Source: Adiantum capillus-veneris (lineage: Eukaryota > Streptophyta > Polypodiopsida > Polypodiales > Pteridaceae). Taken from it: a DNA stretch of 64,000 nucleotides. The translations under genes and the position numbers were made by a program. The notes below the pieces were generated by a model, which saw only the letters and a list, made by a program, of their open reading frames with translations, ran no database searches and was not told where the DNA came from. The DNA lies in contig CM043942.1 in NCBI GenBank assembly GCA_014529385.2, forward strand, positions 60,155,684-60,219,683. Reading direction: 5' to 3'. Positions 33,871 to 43,366 of this stretch are shown here, piece by piece (position 1 is the first letter of the stretch; each line of letters starts with the position of its first letter).

Positions 33871-34577
33871 TCTATCCTCTCAACCCTCAGCCCTAATCCT
33901 AGCCCTAGTGCTTTCCCTGCCCTAGGCCCTAGGCCCTAGCCTTGACCTTACTCCCGCCCTCGCCCTCGCCCTAGCCTTGGCCTGCTTCGCCCTTGACCTA
34001 ACTTATCCCTAGCCCCTCGTCCTCACCCCCTATTTGCTCGCCCCTAGCCCCTCACCCCCTATTCCTCGCCCTAGCCTCTCGACCCTGGATCCGCACCCTC
34101 TCGCCCTCGTCCCCTAGCCCCTCTTCTCTCGCCCTAGCCCGCCCCTAGCCCCTCGCCCTCGCCTCCTTATCCCTCGCCCCCTAGCCCTCGCCCTCAACCC
34201 CTATTCCCTGGCCCCTAGCCCCTCGCCCTCGCCCCTAGACCCTCACCCTCTCGCCCTCGCCCTCGCCCTCGCCCCCTAGCCCCTCGTCCTCAACCACTCC
34301 CTCGGCCTTAGCCCCTCGCCTCTCGCCCTAAACCCCCTCACCCTCTCGCCTTGTCCATCCCCTCGTCCCTAGCCCTAGCCCTAGCCCTAGCCCTCCCCTT
34401 CACCCTCTCGACCTCTCTCGACCTCGCCCCTAGCCTCTAGTCCTGGTCCTAGACCTAGCCCTTCCTCCCCTCACCCCTCGCCCTCGCCCTCGCCCTCGCC
34501 CTCACCCTCACCCTCGCCCTCGCCCTCGCCCTCGCCCTCGCCCTCGCCCCAAAAAAAAAAAAAAAAAAGAAAAAAAA
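33871..34577. repeat. C-rich (CCCTCG/CCCTAG)n tract ending in poly-A
   Basis: About 680 bp consist mostly of ccctcgcc and ccctagcc variants, with perfect (ccctcg)n stretches at about 34476-34500 and 34510-34550, followed by a 26-bp A-rich run. The minus strand has regularly spaced GGG runs suited to G-quadruplex formation. It lies inside the Athila-like element between integrase and the extra ORF. Confidence 0.93.
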
Positions 34578-34790
34578 ACGCGGATCTGCGAAACGCAATT
34601 TGGGCGGTTTCTCACTTCTCACCAAGGGCATATTTTACCTGCGAAAAGCATGCAAAATGCCAACCCCAAAAGCAGAGAGCCTTTATAGCCTTGGTACTCT
34701 GTTCAGTCTTCATCCAGTACCGAAGTGGGTCTCGCTCTTTTGCTCCTGCTACAGTGGGACTCATCAATCAGTATAGATTCTTAGGCACAC

Positions 34791-36155
34791 TTGATAAAGA
34801 TGGTTAGAACTCGCAATAAAGAAAAGCATCTCCAATCTGAGGAAGAGTCCTCGGCCTCTGGGGATAGCTCTGACAGTAAATCAGATTACACTCCTAGTTC
34901 AGAGCAGCTTTCAGAGGAAGAGTCGCCCCAGTCAGTCACTGCTGACAGGGTCACCACTCTCCAGGTGCCTCGCCCGTCTGGTGCCCTCTCCAAGGTACCT
35001 CTAATAATGATATATCATTTACAGGCTCCGAATCCAGCAGTCAAGGATGTGTTCTCTCAGCAGCAACTGATAGACTTGGGTCTTCAAAATTTGGCTCAGA
35101 CCGACTTGTCTGCCAATATCTCTACTGCCAAGCTATGTTCCCTCTTGCTAAATTTTCCAAAGCTGAATGATACTGCACTTACAGTGGAGGATATAGGACA
35201 GGCTATGGGAATACTCACTGTGCTGGCACCTGTGCCCGCAACAAAAACCTTCTCGAATCTCTCACCAGAAGAAACTGCGAATGCTTGTCAGGAACTTTTG
35301 CTGGACTCACATCCAGACTATCACAGGAGTCAGCAACTGTATTCAGTGTTACAGTATTATTTTTTACTGCGAGCACCTGAAAGAACAGGGGTTCCATCTT
35401 CTCCAGGTTCTCCAGCAATATGCGATGCTCTTTTTTGTCTCTATCACTGCCTGCCATACCCATTTCACAATTTGCTGTTTAAAGCGCTACAGGACAGGGC
35501 AAAGCGTTTTTGGACTCAGCATAAAGGCAAAGCGGAAAGGTTCAATTGCTATGCAGCGCCTATTATGTATTGGGTAGTACAGATTATGCAGCAAAAGATA
35601 GGTGCAAAAGCAGTTCTCACCCGTCAAGATGATCCAAAAGAGCAAGAACGTTCCAAAATGGCCAAAGGGAAAGGCATCTTGCGCAAGAGGGCAAAGGTGC
35701 AAAAAGATTCATCTGAGCAACTGGCAACACTACCTTTCTCAGAATCACAGGTCAAAATCTCGGACGTCCATACTACAACACCATCAGTGCGTATGTCTAC
35801 TTCTGTGGCCGCCACCACTTTCACACCACCTCTTGTGAGTAGTGTTGCAGTCACTAAAACACAACCTCCAGTTGTGTCACCAGCACCACGTACTACTCTT
35901 ACTGCAGGGGCATCTAGCTCTGGGGCGCCTACATCTGACAAGCATGATCTGTATGATACTTTTGCGCCTAAGGCCGACAAACTTTTAGAGGCAGACAGAA
36001 GAGCCATTTCGACGATTATCAATGCAACCCTCTCATTGCAAGGTACCAACGGTATGCATCGTGCTTGCTATGACGGTATGACAAGGGAAGTGCAAAACAT
36101 CTTCAACGAGCGATGGATAGGGACAATTTCATTGCTACAGCTCAAGATCGCATAA
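34791..36155 (+). CDS. Extra 3' ORF of Athila-like element, function unknown
   Basis: The 454-codon frame lies downstream of integrase in the sense orientation, where Athila-type elements carry an additional (often called env-like) ORF. Residues 1-60 are Ser/Glu/Asp-rich and probably disordered. Residues 65-290 look globular, with a helix-rich stretch (SAICDALFCLYHCLPYPFHN-like region) and WVVQIMQQKIGAKAVL. Residues 285-310 are Lys/Arg-rich and nuclear-localisation-like (KGKGILRKRAKVQKD). Residues 330-390 are Thr/Ser/Pro-rich. I see no signal peptide or convincing membrane anchor, so an envelope role is not supported. A likely frameshift at about 36113-36155 continues into the next entry. I recognise no known domain. 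Confidence 0.7.
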   Translation: MIKMVRTRNKEKHLQSEEESSASGDSSDSKSDYTPSSEQLSEEESPQSVTADRVTTLQVPRPSGALSKVPLIMIYHLQAPNPAVKDVFSQQQLIDLGLQNLAQTDLSANISTAKLCSLLLNFPKLNDTALTVEDIGQAMGILTVLAPVPATKTFSNLSPEETANACQELLLDSHPDYHRSQQLYSVLQYYFLLRAPERTGVPSSPGSPAICDALFCLYHCLPYPFHNLLFKALQDRAKRFWTQHKGKAERFNCYAAPIMYWVVQIMQQKIGAKAVLTRQDDPKEQERSKMAKGKGILRKRAKVQKDSSEQLATLPFSESQVKISDVHTTTPSVRMSTSVAATTFTPPLVSSVAVTKTQPPVVSPAPRTTLTAGASSSGAPTSDKHDLYDTFAPKADKLLEADRRAISTIINATLSLQGTNGMHRACYDGMTREVQNIFNERWIGTISLLQLKIA

Positions 36156-36809
36156 GAATCTTAACTCAGCAGGTAGTGGACCTCAAACATATTGTCCACA
36201 CTCAGCAAAAACAGTTAAAAGAGGCAAATGATATGACCGCAGCAGTTCAGGACCTCTCTCCGGTGGTACATACACTATGTCCTTCTTGCGCAAAATACCA
36301 AGCTGTAGCCATTTCACAGGCAGTAACAGCTACAGTTACAACTACAACCCCGGTTTTTTCAGCAAGTTCCTGCTATGGCAACACAGGTACCGACACAGAC
36401 GGACGTTGCCAAAGCACATTCAGGCGACCCAACAGCAGAGAAAGCAAATCCTACCAAAATGGAGTCTAAACCAATAGGATCGGTCTCATCACACTTTCAG
36501 GGTCCCTCTATGGCCTCCCCTCTCCATGTCTCCATCCTTTCCTCAACACTTCTACGCTTCCCGGGATTCCAACAACATGTTCCACCCTCGCAGCCTGCGC
36601 AGTCTTTTCCTGGGTTTCCACCAGCTCCACCTACTCACAGTCAACCGTCTCACATGACGCAGCCTGCTGCTCATGGGGTGGCTACTCCATACCCGATTTA
36701 CCCTCCTCATGGCCACTACCCCTCACCATACACTTGGCCTCCATCTCCTTACCCACCTTACTATCAGCCTCCTCCACCTCCTCCTCCATCATCCGACCAC
36801 CAACAGTAG
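36113..36809 (+). pseudogene. C-terminal continuation of the extra 3' ORF (shifted frames)
   Basis: The frame at 36113-36469 encodes a Gln/Leu-rich probable coiled coil (RIRILTQQVVDLKHIVHTQQ). Another frame (36375-36809) ends in a Pro/His/Ser-rich tail with PPYYQPPPPPPPSS. The pieces overlap in different phases, which suggests two frameshifts in an originally continuous protein of roughly 650-670 residues. No catalytic motif is visible. Confidence 0.55.
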
Positions 36810-36890
36810 ATCGTCGATATTTCAGTTCTTCAGTTCCGCTCTCCGGGACGGGCAGCGGTCTTGTGGCGGGCAACCTGTAGCCTGCTACAG

Positions 36891-37448
36891 TGTCACTTTC
36901 ACTTTCATATGATAGTAGTTTACAGTTGGGCTTTGGTCAGTTGATCTTTAGTCTGGTCTGTTCACACTTGGGCAGAGACACGTGGCAGGGTGGTCTAGTG
37001 GACATCGTGGCCAGGTCACCACCGCCACCCAGTGGGGATAGACTTAGATGTTCTTTATGAGCCGTTGGTGGCTCTTGATGATTGTGCATATGAGTAGTCG
37101 TTTTGGGCCAGTGGCATTATCTTTGTACGTAGTAGTCGTCTAGAGTGGGTCTTTACACAGAGCACGTCTGCACCATCCCGGCACATCTGAGCCTCGACAC
37201 CCCCATTGTACCTGAGAGTCCTGGGCTGGAGCTGAGTGTGCTGCCACGCTAGAGTCTATATCAGTCTTTGAGATAGTCGAGTCATATGTTCTGGTCTGCT
37301 GTTGTGTCTTTGAGAGCTCTGTTGACGTCTATTGTTTCCTTTCTGTTCATCTGTTTGAGGGAGATTCAGTCTGCTTGAGTGAGATTGTCATGCACATTGC
37401 ACTGAGGACCACCCACTGTAGAGAGTACGACACGTTATCCGCGCTACA
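36891..37448 (+). repeat. 3' LTR of Athila-like element
   Basis: The 558-bp LTR begins tgtcactttc and ends cgctaca. Its last 90 bp match 26676-26764 and 26988-27076 almost exactly, and the whole LTR matches 20809-21369 more distantly. No clear target duplication is visible because the 5' end is rearranged. Confidence 0.9.
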
Positions 37449-37559
37449 GTATGAAAATATATTGTGCAGGTTTCGGTGCACTGTGGAGATCACCTGATTG
37501 GGGTGAATCACTTCCAGGTTTTTATTCGAACGACCCAAACTTCTCCTCCATTTGGAGCA

Positions 37560-38140
37560 AGTTACAGAACAGAGAGAATGAATATCCCTATTCCATTCCG
37601 GATGGTTACCTCTACCACCCCCAAACAAAGGGAATGTTTGGTTTGGCAAGAAGTGAAGTATAATTGGATTACTCCAACCTTTTCCTATGCCTGGTCAACC
37701 CTTGGAGAGTATGGACATGAATTTATTATGGATCTTCCAAAAACTCAGATTGGAAATGATGCGATCTGGATCATTGTGGACAGATTTAGCAAGCAAGCTC
37801 ACTTCATTCCAGTCAAGAAAATGGTCAAAGTGGATCATATGGCTAGGATTTTTCTAGCACAGATCTTTAAGGATATGGGATGTCCAAGTCTATTGTGAGT
37901 GACCAAGATCCTTGCATGACAAGAAATTTTAGGTGTGCCTTTTTTGGTAATCTTCACGTGAAGTTGAATTTTTCTTCTGCATATCATCCTCAATTAGATG
38001 GGCAGAGTGCGATCGCCAATTTCACTGTTGGATGAAATCCTGTGTGTTGGACAGGCAGTATGACTGGGAGAAGTATTTGCCCCTTGTTGAGTACGTGTAT
38101 AATAATACCGTACATTCGTCTATGGCGCCAAGGTTTCGGG
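37560..38140 (+). pseudogene. Gypsy integrase core fragment
   Basis: The + strand reads FIMDLPKTQIGNDAIWIIVD (first Asp at M-D), then RFSKQAHFIPVKKMVKVDHM and IFLAQIFKDMGCP. In shifted frames it continues with VSDQDPCMTRNF (second Asp) and LVEYVYNNTVHSSM near 38090-38130. It stops where a minus-strand gypsy fragment begins. It resembles the integrase at 20655-20800 but lies on the other strand. Both ends are truncated. Confidence 0.85.
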
Positions 38141-38359
38141 CCAGTGCTATCACAAATTGCTGACGTGTCAAGTCACCGAAGAACGGAGCCAACTTGCAGA
38201 TCCCGGCCGAGGGGCTTAAACCCTAAGAAGCAGCAGCAGAAGAAGTTTTACAAACTTACAAAGTCTTGCCCAATGGCCTATTTCTAACGAAGAGTTCCCA
38301 CCAACTTATGGGACCCCGTTCGATGGGGCCCAAGTGACCTAGAGAGATCCTTCTTGGTG

Positions 38360-38815
38360 ATACACAAAAGTACTTGCATTCACCCTAGGCTGTCTAGACA
38401 ATGCGTTTGTAGCCACATTTTACTCCCAATTGTATGAAGGATCTAGAAGTGAAACATGGACAAAAAGTTGGCCCATCTCATTTGCTTCTTAGAAATTTCC
38501 GTTGAATGAGAAAATACCGCAAACTTTGATGATCGGTTTTGATCACAAAATCCGCTCCTAGAAGATAATGCTTCCAGGTAGACAAGGCGTGAATCACAGC
38601 CATAAGTTCGTTCTCATAAATCAAGGCATTCAATTTTGCATCCTTAGCCTTTTTCTTTCATAAGGCACTGCATGGGATTCTTTGTTAAGCACTGCGCCAA
38701 TGCAATCACCTGAAGCATCGTAGTGAACTTCGAATGGTTTCCTCAAGTCTGGCACTATCAAAATAGGTCCATGACTTAATCCATACTTTAGCATGTTAAA
38801 GGCACCTTGTTGTCT
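38360..38815 (-). pseudogene. Gypsy RNase H domain
   Basis: The minus strand encodes LRKPFEVHYDASGDCIGAVL (catalytic Asp in Y-D-A-S), ALIYENELMAVIHAL (Glu; normally YExELLAVVxAL), the FVIKTDHQSLRYF block (Asp), then RWANFLSMFHFQI and a GSKM...TH segment before its end. Stops and small shifts are present. It joins the protease directly, with only the last part of RT (about 20 residues) between them. Confidence 0.85.
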
Positions 38816-38838
38816 CGGTCCCCTTCTTCCTCATTAGG

Positions 38839-39309
38839 TCATGGCCAATCCCTTGCATTAGCAAAGATTTTAATGTTCTTGCCCGCATGCTCAAAAGCGA
38901 GGGTCTTTTCTACATAATCTGGGACTAGTTGCATATGGTAGTGCCATGGCATACCCAAGATGATATCACATCCCTCGATTGGTGCCATCAAAAATGATTT
39001 GTGGTCGTTGTACTCGCCAATCCGAAGATTGAGTTTTCCTTGCACAGAAGTTGCATTGATATTCAACCCCTCGACTACCGATCTTGAAGTGACCAGAGTG
39101 CCAAGTTGAGCCGGTGTGAGGCCCAGGTGTTCTTCCATTTCCCATAAGATAAAGTTGTCCATTGATCCGGGATCATAGAGAATCAATACCGGCTGGTTAT
39201 TCACAGATCCCCAGCCTTTTAGGAGCTGACGCTTCCCTTTTTTTGTTTCCATATTCCCTTGCACATCAACAATTAAATTGGAGCTTGGTGGAGCGGGTTC
39301 CTTCTTCAA
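38839..39309 (-). pseudogene. Gypsy aspartic protease
   Basis: The 156-codon frame holds a retropepsin domain. Residues 41-54 are VLILYDPGSMDNFI, with the catalytic Asp (residue 46) in D-P-G rather than the usual D-S/T-G. HLGLTPAQLG is the following helix, and GCDIILGMPWHYHMQLVPDY is the conserved G-C-D-x-x-L-G-M-x-W block. RT is missing immediately downstream. Confidence 0.88.
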
Positions 39310-40433
39310 TTGTTTCTCTTCGAAGATGTCGTTGCTACCGAACAGGATAGTCCGTCTTCGTGTGTCTCACCACAATAGAAACACCTTCCTTGCTTGTCGA
39401 AGGTTTGTATTTGATTTTGCATCATGAGATACTCGAGCCATTTTCCGGTACCCCCTGTCTTCTTAGGTTGATTTGGGTCCTCAAAACGCTTTTTGCCTTG
39501 CTTTTCATGGTCATCCGAAACCGCTCTTTGCCTTGCACGGTATGTGCTACATTCCATCTGTTTGGGGCTACCAGTGGAATCTAGATCCTCGGTAATGATT
39601 GCGGACTCCATCATTTGCTGAAGGGTATTGTAGGGATACACCTTCATGCTTTTTCGAAGTGGAGGTTGAAGGCCTGCTTCGAATTTCCGCATCTTTTCTT
39701 TGTCGGAGATCTTCATGAAAGGCGTAACTTTCAGAAGAACCGACGAATACTTGTCAATGTAGGTTGTGACTTTTTCATGTTTCTTTTGGGTGAGCCACTC
39801 CATTCTTTCCGAATGTTCTTCTCAAAGTTAGGTGGAAGAAATTTTTCTCATCAAATTTAGTTGAATTGGATCCACGTTTTGGCTTGTGTACCTTCCAGAA
39901 TCTTGGCTAACCACCAGTTGCTTGCGGTCTGTTTGAGATAGATGCCAACATGATGCAACTTGGATTTTTGGGTGAAATTTCCATTGGCATAAGCAACTTC
40001 AAACCTTCTGATGAAAGACAGTGCCTTGGAGATGTCTCTCCGTCCCATGTAATTGTCAAACTTGACATCCTTGTCATCGGGTTTGAAAAACCGCATCTTG
40101 CGCGGTGAGGCTTGTGGTTATCCTTTTTGAACTTGGGCTTCTCTTTAGTATTGCGTAGGGAAGTGGTAGGAGTCTTCTTCTTGGAAGAAGGTCTAGAGCT
40201 CCAGAGACCGTTCTTGATTTTGCTCCTTCTTTGTGACGGAGTACTTGTAAAAGCACAAGCACGGAACAACTTGTAGAGCGTATTAACATTCGGTACCTGT
40301 CGCTCCAAGTGCGGAAAAGTGACCTTCACATGCTGGCTTTGCATGCTCGCTTGCAGATTCCCGACAACAGATTCTCCAACAGCCAGCACTGGATAAAGTA
40401 GATGTCTGAGAGAGAGGGCTGGCTGAATTCATA
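39306..40433 (-). pseudogene. Gypsy gag
   Basis: Pieces in two frames include RDISKALSFIRRFEVAYANGNF and ASNWWLAKILEGTQAKTWIQF (gag capsid core) at 39857-40096. MRKFEAGLQPPLRKSMK and the zinc knuckle CFYCGETHEDGLSC, an unusual spacing, lie at 39306-39803. The N-terminal region at about 40100-40390 is Lys/Ser-rich. A frameshift at about 39850 separates the parts, and the N-terminus is cut at 40433 by the nested element. Confidence 0.82.
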
Positions 40434-41639
40434 TGTTAGGTGCAGCAGAATGAATGTTGTTTTTTCTCAAGATTAGTTATCTTTATTGCTCAAGGTTCCT
40501 TTTTAGTTCTTAGGGAAAGAGAGAGCTTTCCGTCTGATGGAGAGTGCTATGACCACGAACAAAGTGAGTGGATGTTGTGCGTGCAAGTGAATGAGACTGA
40601 GAGGAGGAGAGAGAAGAGATACGACACCGAGAGGTTGTAAAACCCTCCTCCCAAGGCCCCACTCTCGTCGGCGAGAGTGGTCTACTTTGATTGCACAAAG
40701 TGTACAATGAGTATGCAATGGACTGATGCAAGTTGGACTATGCCGATGACGACGACGACTTGATGGCTGAAATCTGTAGGCTTCTAATAGCTGAATTCAG
40801 GGACTGTTTCGGTGGCTGAAAATGACTGTTTTGGCTGCGTTTTTCGAGGCTAAACTTGGGGAAACATCTGCAACTGTCTAAGGCTGATCTGCTACTGCGT
40901 CTATGGCTGAATTCCTGCATTTTGTCACTGCTGAATTTGCAGGTTTCCTAGCGTTAGTAGTTGGGGCTGAAAAGGCTGGAATCTGATGTAGTCGAAGGCT
41001 GAAGACAAAAACGCTGGCTGGTTCTGCCTATTGCCAAAAACGTTGGGCTGTTGGAGGTAAAAACGCTAGTGGGCTGAATTAGCAAAACGCTACTGTTGAT
41101 GAATTCTAGCGATGGATTCACAATTTGCTAACGCTAGGGTGTTGAGGGTGATGGCGAGGGCTGCCAGTGAGGAAAACGCTAGAGATGGGGGTTTTACTGC
41201 TGGGAACAGAAAATGCTAGAGGTCTTTGGGGGGTACTGCTGAGAAGTTGCTTGTTGAGTGGGAAGCTCTTGTTGCCTCTTCTGCCAGAAAGTGCTAACTT
41301 GGGTTTGCTTATATATTAACTGAGCAAAATTGCCCTACCTACTTTTGTTGGAAAGTCACTTAAAAATAATAAGTGAAAATAACCAATAATAGGAAAATAA
41401 ACTAAATGCACTCGAAAATTCCCCTAATTGATGCTAATGGATTTGGATGGGAATTCCAATGATCATGTTGTGTGCAACCGGAGGATATGCATCTATGCTA
41501 AGTGACTGGGCATGCATGGTCTACGAATAGACTCACAAAAGTGCTAGATCATTGCTAACCTAATTGATTGAACTGACGGGAACCCTGCTATGGTGTAGCT
41601 TGTCCACGGACACATAGGGTTGGGATGTGTCACGTGACA
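40434..41639 (-). repeat. 3' LTR of the non-autonomous element
   Basis: The 1,206-bp LTR (tgttagg...cacgtgaca) closely matches 44971-46163. On the minus strand a TTAATATATAAGC box (about 41313-41325) is the likely TATA element. Between 41009 and 41220 the motif aaaacgct(ag) recurs about eight times, downstream of the TATA box and so within the transcribed leader. The right LTR keeps the same arrangement. Confidence 0.94.
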
Positions 41640-41656
41640 TCCCCTCCTTTTCAAAG
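41640..41656 (-). promoter_or_regulatory. Polypurine tract
   Basis: On the minus strand CTTTGAAAAGGAGGGGA lies directly before the LTR start TGTCACG. It also contains the stop codon of the reading frame that ends in a chromodomain-like tail, a very compact arrangement. Confidence 0.85.
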
Positions 41657-42754
41657 TGAGGTACTGGTACCGAACTGTATGGCGTCGAGGGAGATCGCCA
41701 ACAGCATCCGGAATCCTGGAAGGAACTCTTCGCCGGCCTACTCTGCTGTGTGGGTCGAGCGGTACTTGAACTTCATAAAGGTCTGCAACGCTTGCTTCTT
41801 TGGGCCGCGCCGAAAGCGACACAAAGTCTTCTGAATCTCCTTTCTTGCGTCAACTTCGTTTAGAGAACTTCTTCTTTCGTCTTCAATAATCTCCATGGCT
41901 GAAAATTCCTGAAACCATCTCCAACACAAAACCATGAACATAACCATGCCATGTAAAGTGAAGGAAAAAAATCGTGTTTTCTCTAAAGACTGTGTATGCA
42001 ATGTAGATGAACATAGAGACAGAATGACAACCCGTTCATCAAACACATGCAAACAATGCGATCGAATCTTTTCTGTTTGATCAAAATCAATCAACTGTGG
42101 CAAATAACAATGGAAATGCCCATGCTTGGTGCTCATACAATCATGTGCTCTTTCGGAAACTGTGTCATGCCAAGGAAGAGACATGGACTGTGACTTCCTG
42201 ACATACAAACTTTTTAACTTTTCCTGAACAATCCGCATACATGCGTGCCCATCCATGAGAGAAACGTGCTCAACATACATTATGTCATGCCTAGGAAAAG
42301 GGATCACATAACGATGCTGACTAAAATACAGGAAACCTTCACGAATGAAACCGTGGAACAATACGTACGTTTCAATCATGCGAACACATAATACTTCCTG
42401 TGAGGGTTCTTTCGACCAAGGCTCGAGAGCCAAGATCGCTTCTTCGGGATCTAGCGAATCTTCTTGTGGGGGATCTGTGGACCTCGACGCGAAAGCCAAG
42501 ATCGATTCTTGGTGATTGATCGAATCTACAACGAGGTTAGCTTCGCTAGGAACAGCATCAACTAACACATCATCAATCACATCATCTTCGTGCAAGTCAT
42601 CATGCTTGTCTTTGCCATCCAAATCATCATGCAAATCATTATCATTCAAATCATCATGCTTCTCATAATCATGCAAATCCTGTGTGTCATGCTGTGGAGA
42701 AAAAGAGACTGAGAGAGTCTCCTTCTCCTGAATCTTGTCAATCTTGTCCTGCAT
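41657..42754 (-). CDS. Unrecognised ORF replacing RT/RNase H/integrase
   Basis: A 338-codon frame (42754-41738) continues after a single TAG for about 25 codons to a stop inside the polypurine tract. Residues 20-55 are an acidic His/Asp repeat (HDDLNDNDLHDDLDGKDKH). Residues 60-110 are acidic, with two similar blocks (ILAFASRSTDPPQE, ILALEPWSKEPSQE). Residues 115-290 look globular, with many His and Cys and no known motif. Residues 295-325 are basic (RFRRGPKKQ). The end, FMKFKYRSTHTAE-stop-AGEEFL, resembles the chromodomain-like tail of the neighbouring gypsy integrases. It follows protease with small frameshifts. No RT, RNase H or integrase motif is visible. The origin is unknown: captured sequence or highly diverged pol. 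Confidence 0.65.
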
Positions 42755-42859
42755 ATTAGCAATGAGAGATGGAGAATGAGCAATGTCCTCTCCATGAATG
42801 ACAATAGGAGAATCACTTTTGTCATTCAGAGTTATAGTGTTACTCGAAAATCCATGAGA

Positions 42860-43315
42860 GTGTCATTATCACGAAACCATCGAATGCCCAAAATCATATC
42901 ACATCCTGAGAGAGGAGAAACAACAAATCTTCTAGTGAAGGCAGTCTGTTTAATTGCAAATAACACATCAAGGAATTCCTCGGTGATGAGAGCGTCCATA
43001 CCTGGACGAAAGCCAGAGACCTCGATAGGAGATCTCGGACTAACTTCGAGGCAAGAGAGGAATTGATCACATCATGCATACTACCTGGGTCAAACAATAT
43101 GACAAAACGGTGCCCTGACGTACGACCATAACATTTAATGAGAGAATCATCAATGGGAGGGTCCTGAGAAACTTTGGGCACAAGCGTGTTATCATTCATT
43201 GCATTGACAGATGTAGTGGGTACTGTGGGTTCTTTAGATTCATTCGATTCAAGCTTAGGACATGTTCTTTTTATGTGACCCTTAATGTGACAATGAAAAC
43301 AACGACCTTCTTTAG
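42860..43315 (-). pseudogene. Gag zinc knuckle and protease of the non-autonomous element
   Basis: The minus strand gives CFHCHIKGHIKRTC at about 43262-43305, a perfect C-x2-C-x4-H-x4-C knuckle, then the protease. RFVILFDPGSMHDVI has the catalytic Asp near 43091 in D-P-G form. After a frameshift, SGCDMILGIRWF (about 42870-42905) is the conserved end block. A second shift separates it from the unrecognised ORF. Confidence 0.82.
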
Positions 43316-43366
43316 AATAAGTGCTTTGTTCTTCCGACGTGATGTATCCTCCTACAATTCCTTGTG

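Larger units (their letters stand above)
26641..37448 (+). mobile_element. Athila-like Ty3/gypsy element with extra 3' ORF
   Basis: The order is truncated and tandemly duplicated LTR end plus primer site, gag, protease, RT-RNase H, integrase, C-rich tract, extra ORF, 3' LTR (36891-37448). Integrase after RNase H makes it gypsy. FMDGFSGYNQ and FMDDFS in RT and the ORF after integrase point to the Athila/Tat branch. Each pol domain is recognisable, but gag has one stop, gag-protease is shifted and integrase has a 28-bp duplication plus a stop. It lies in the sense direction of the malic enzyme gene. Confidence 0.9.

Noticed and set aside
34478-34550. Telomere-like or CRISPR-like repeat array
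   Set aside because: The unit is CCCTCG/CCCTAG, not the plant telomere CCCTAAA, and there are no spacers. It lies inside a gypsy element.
34791-36155. Envelope protein
   Set aside because: The position fits an Athila env-like ORF, but I see no signal peptide, membrane anchor or cleavage site, so it is listed as unknown.
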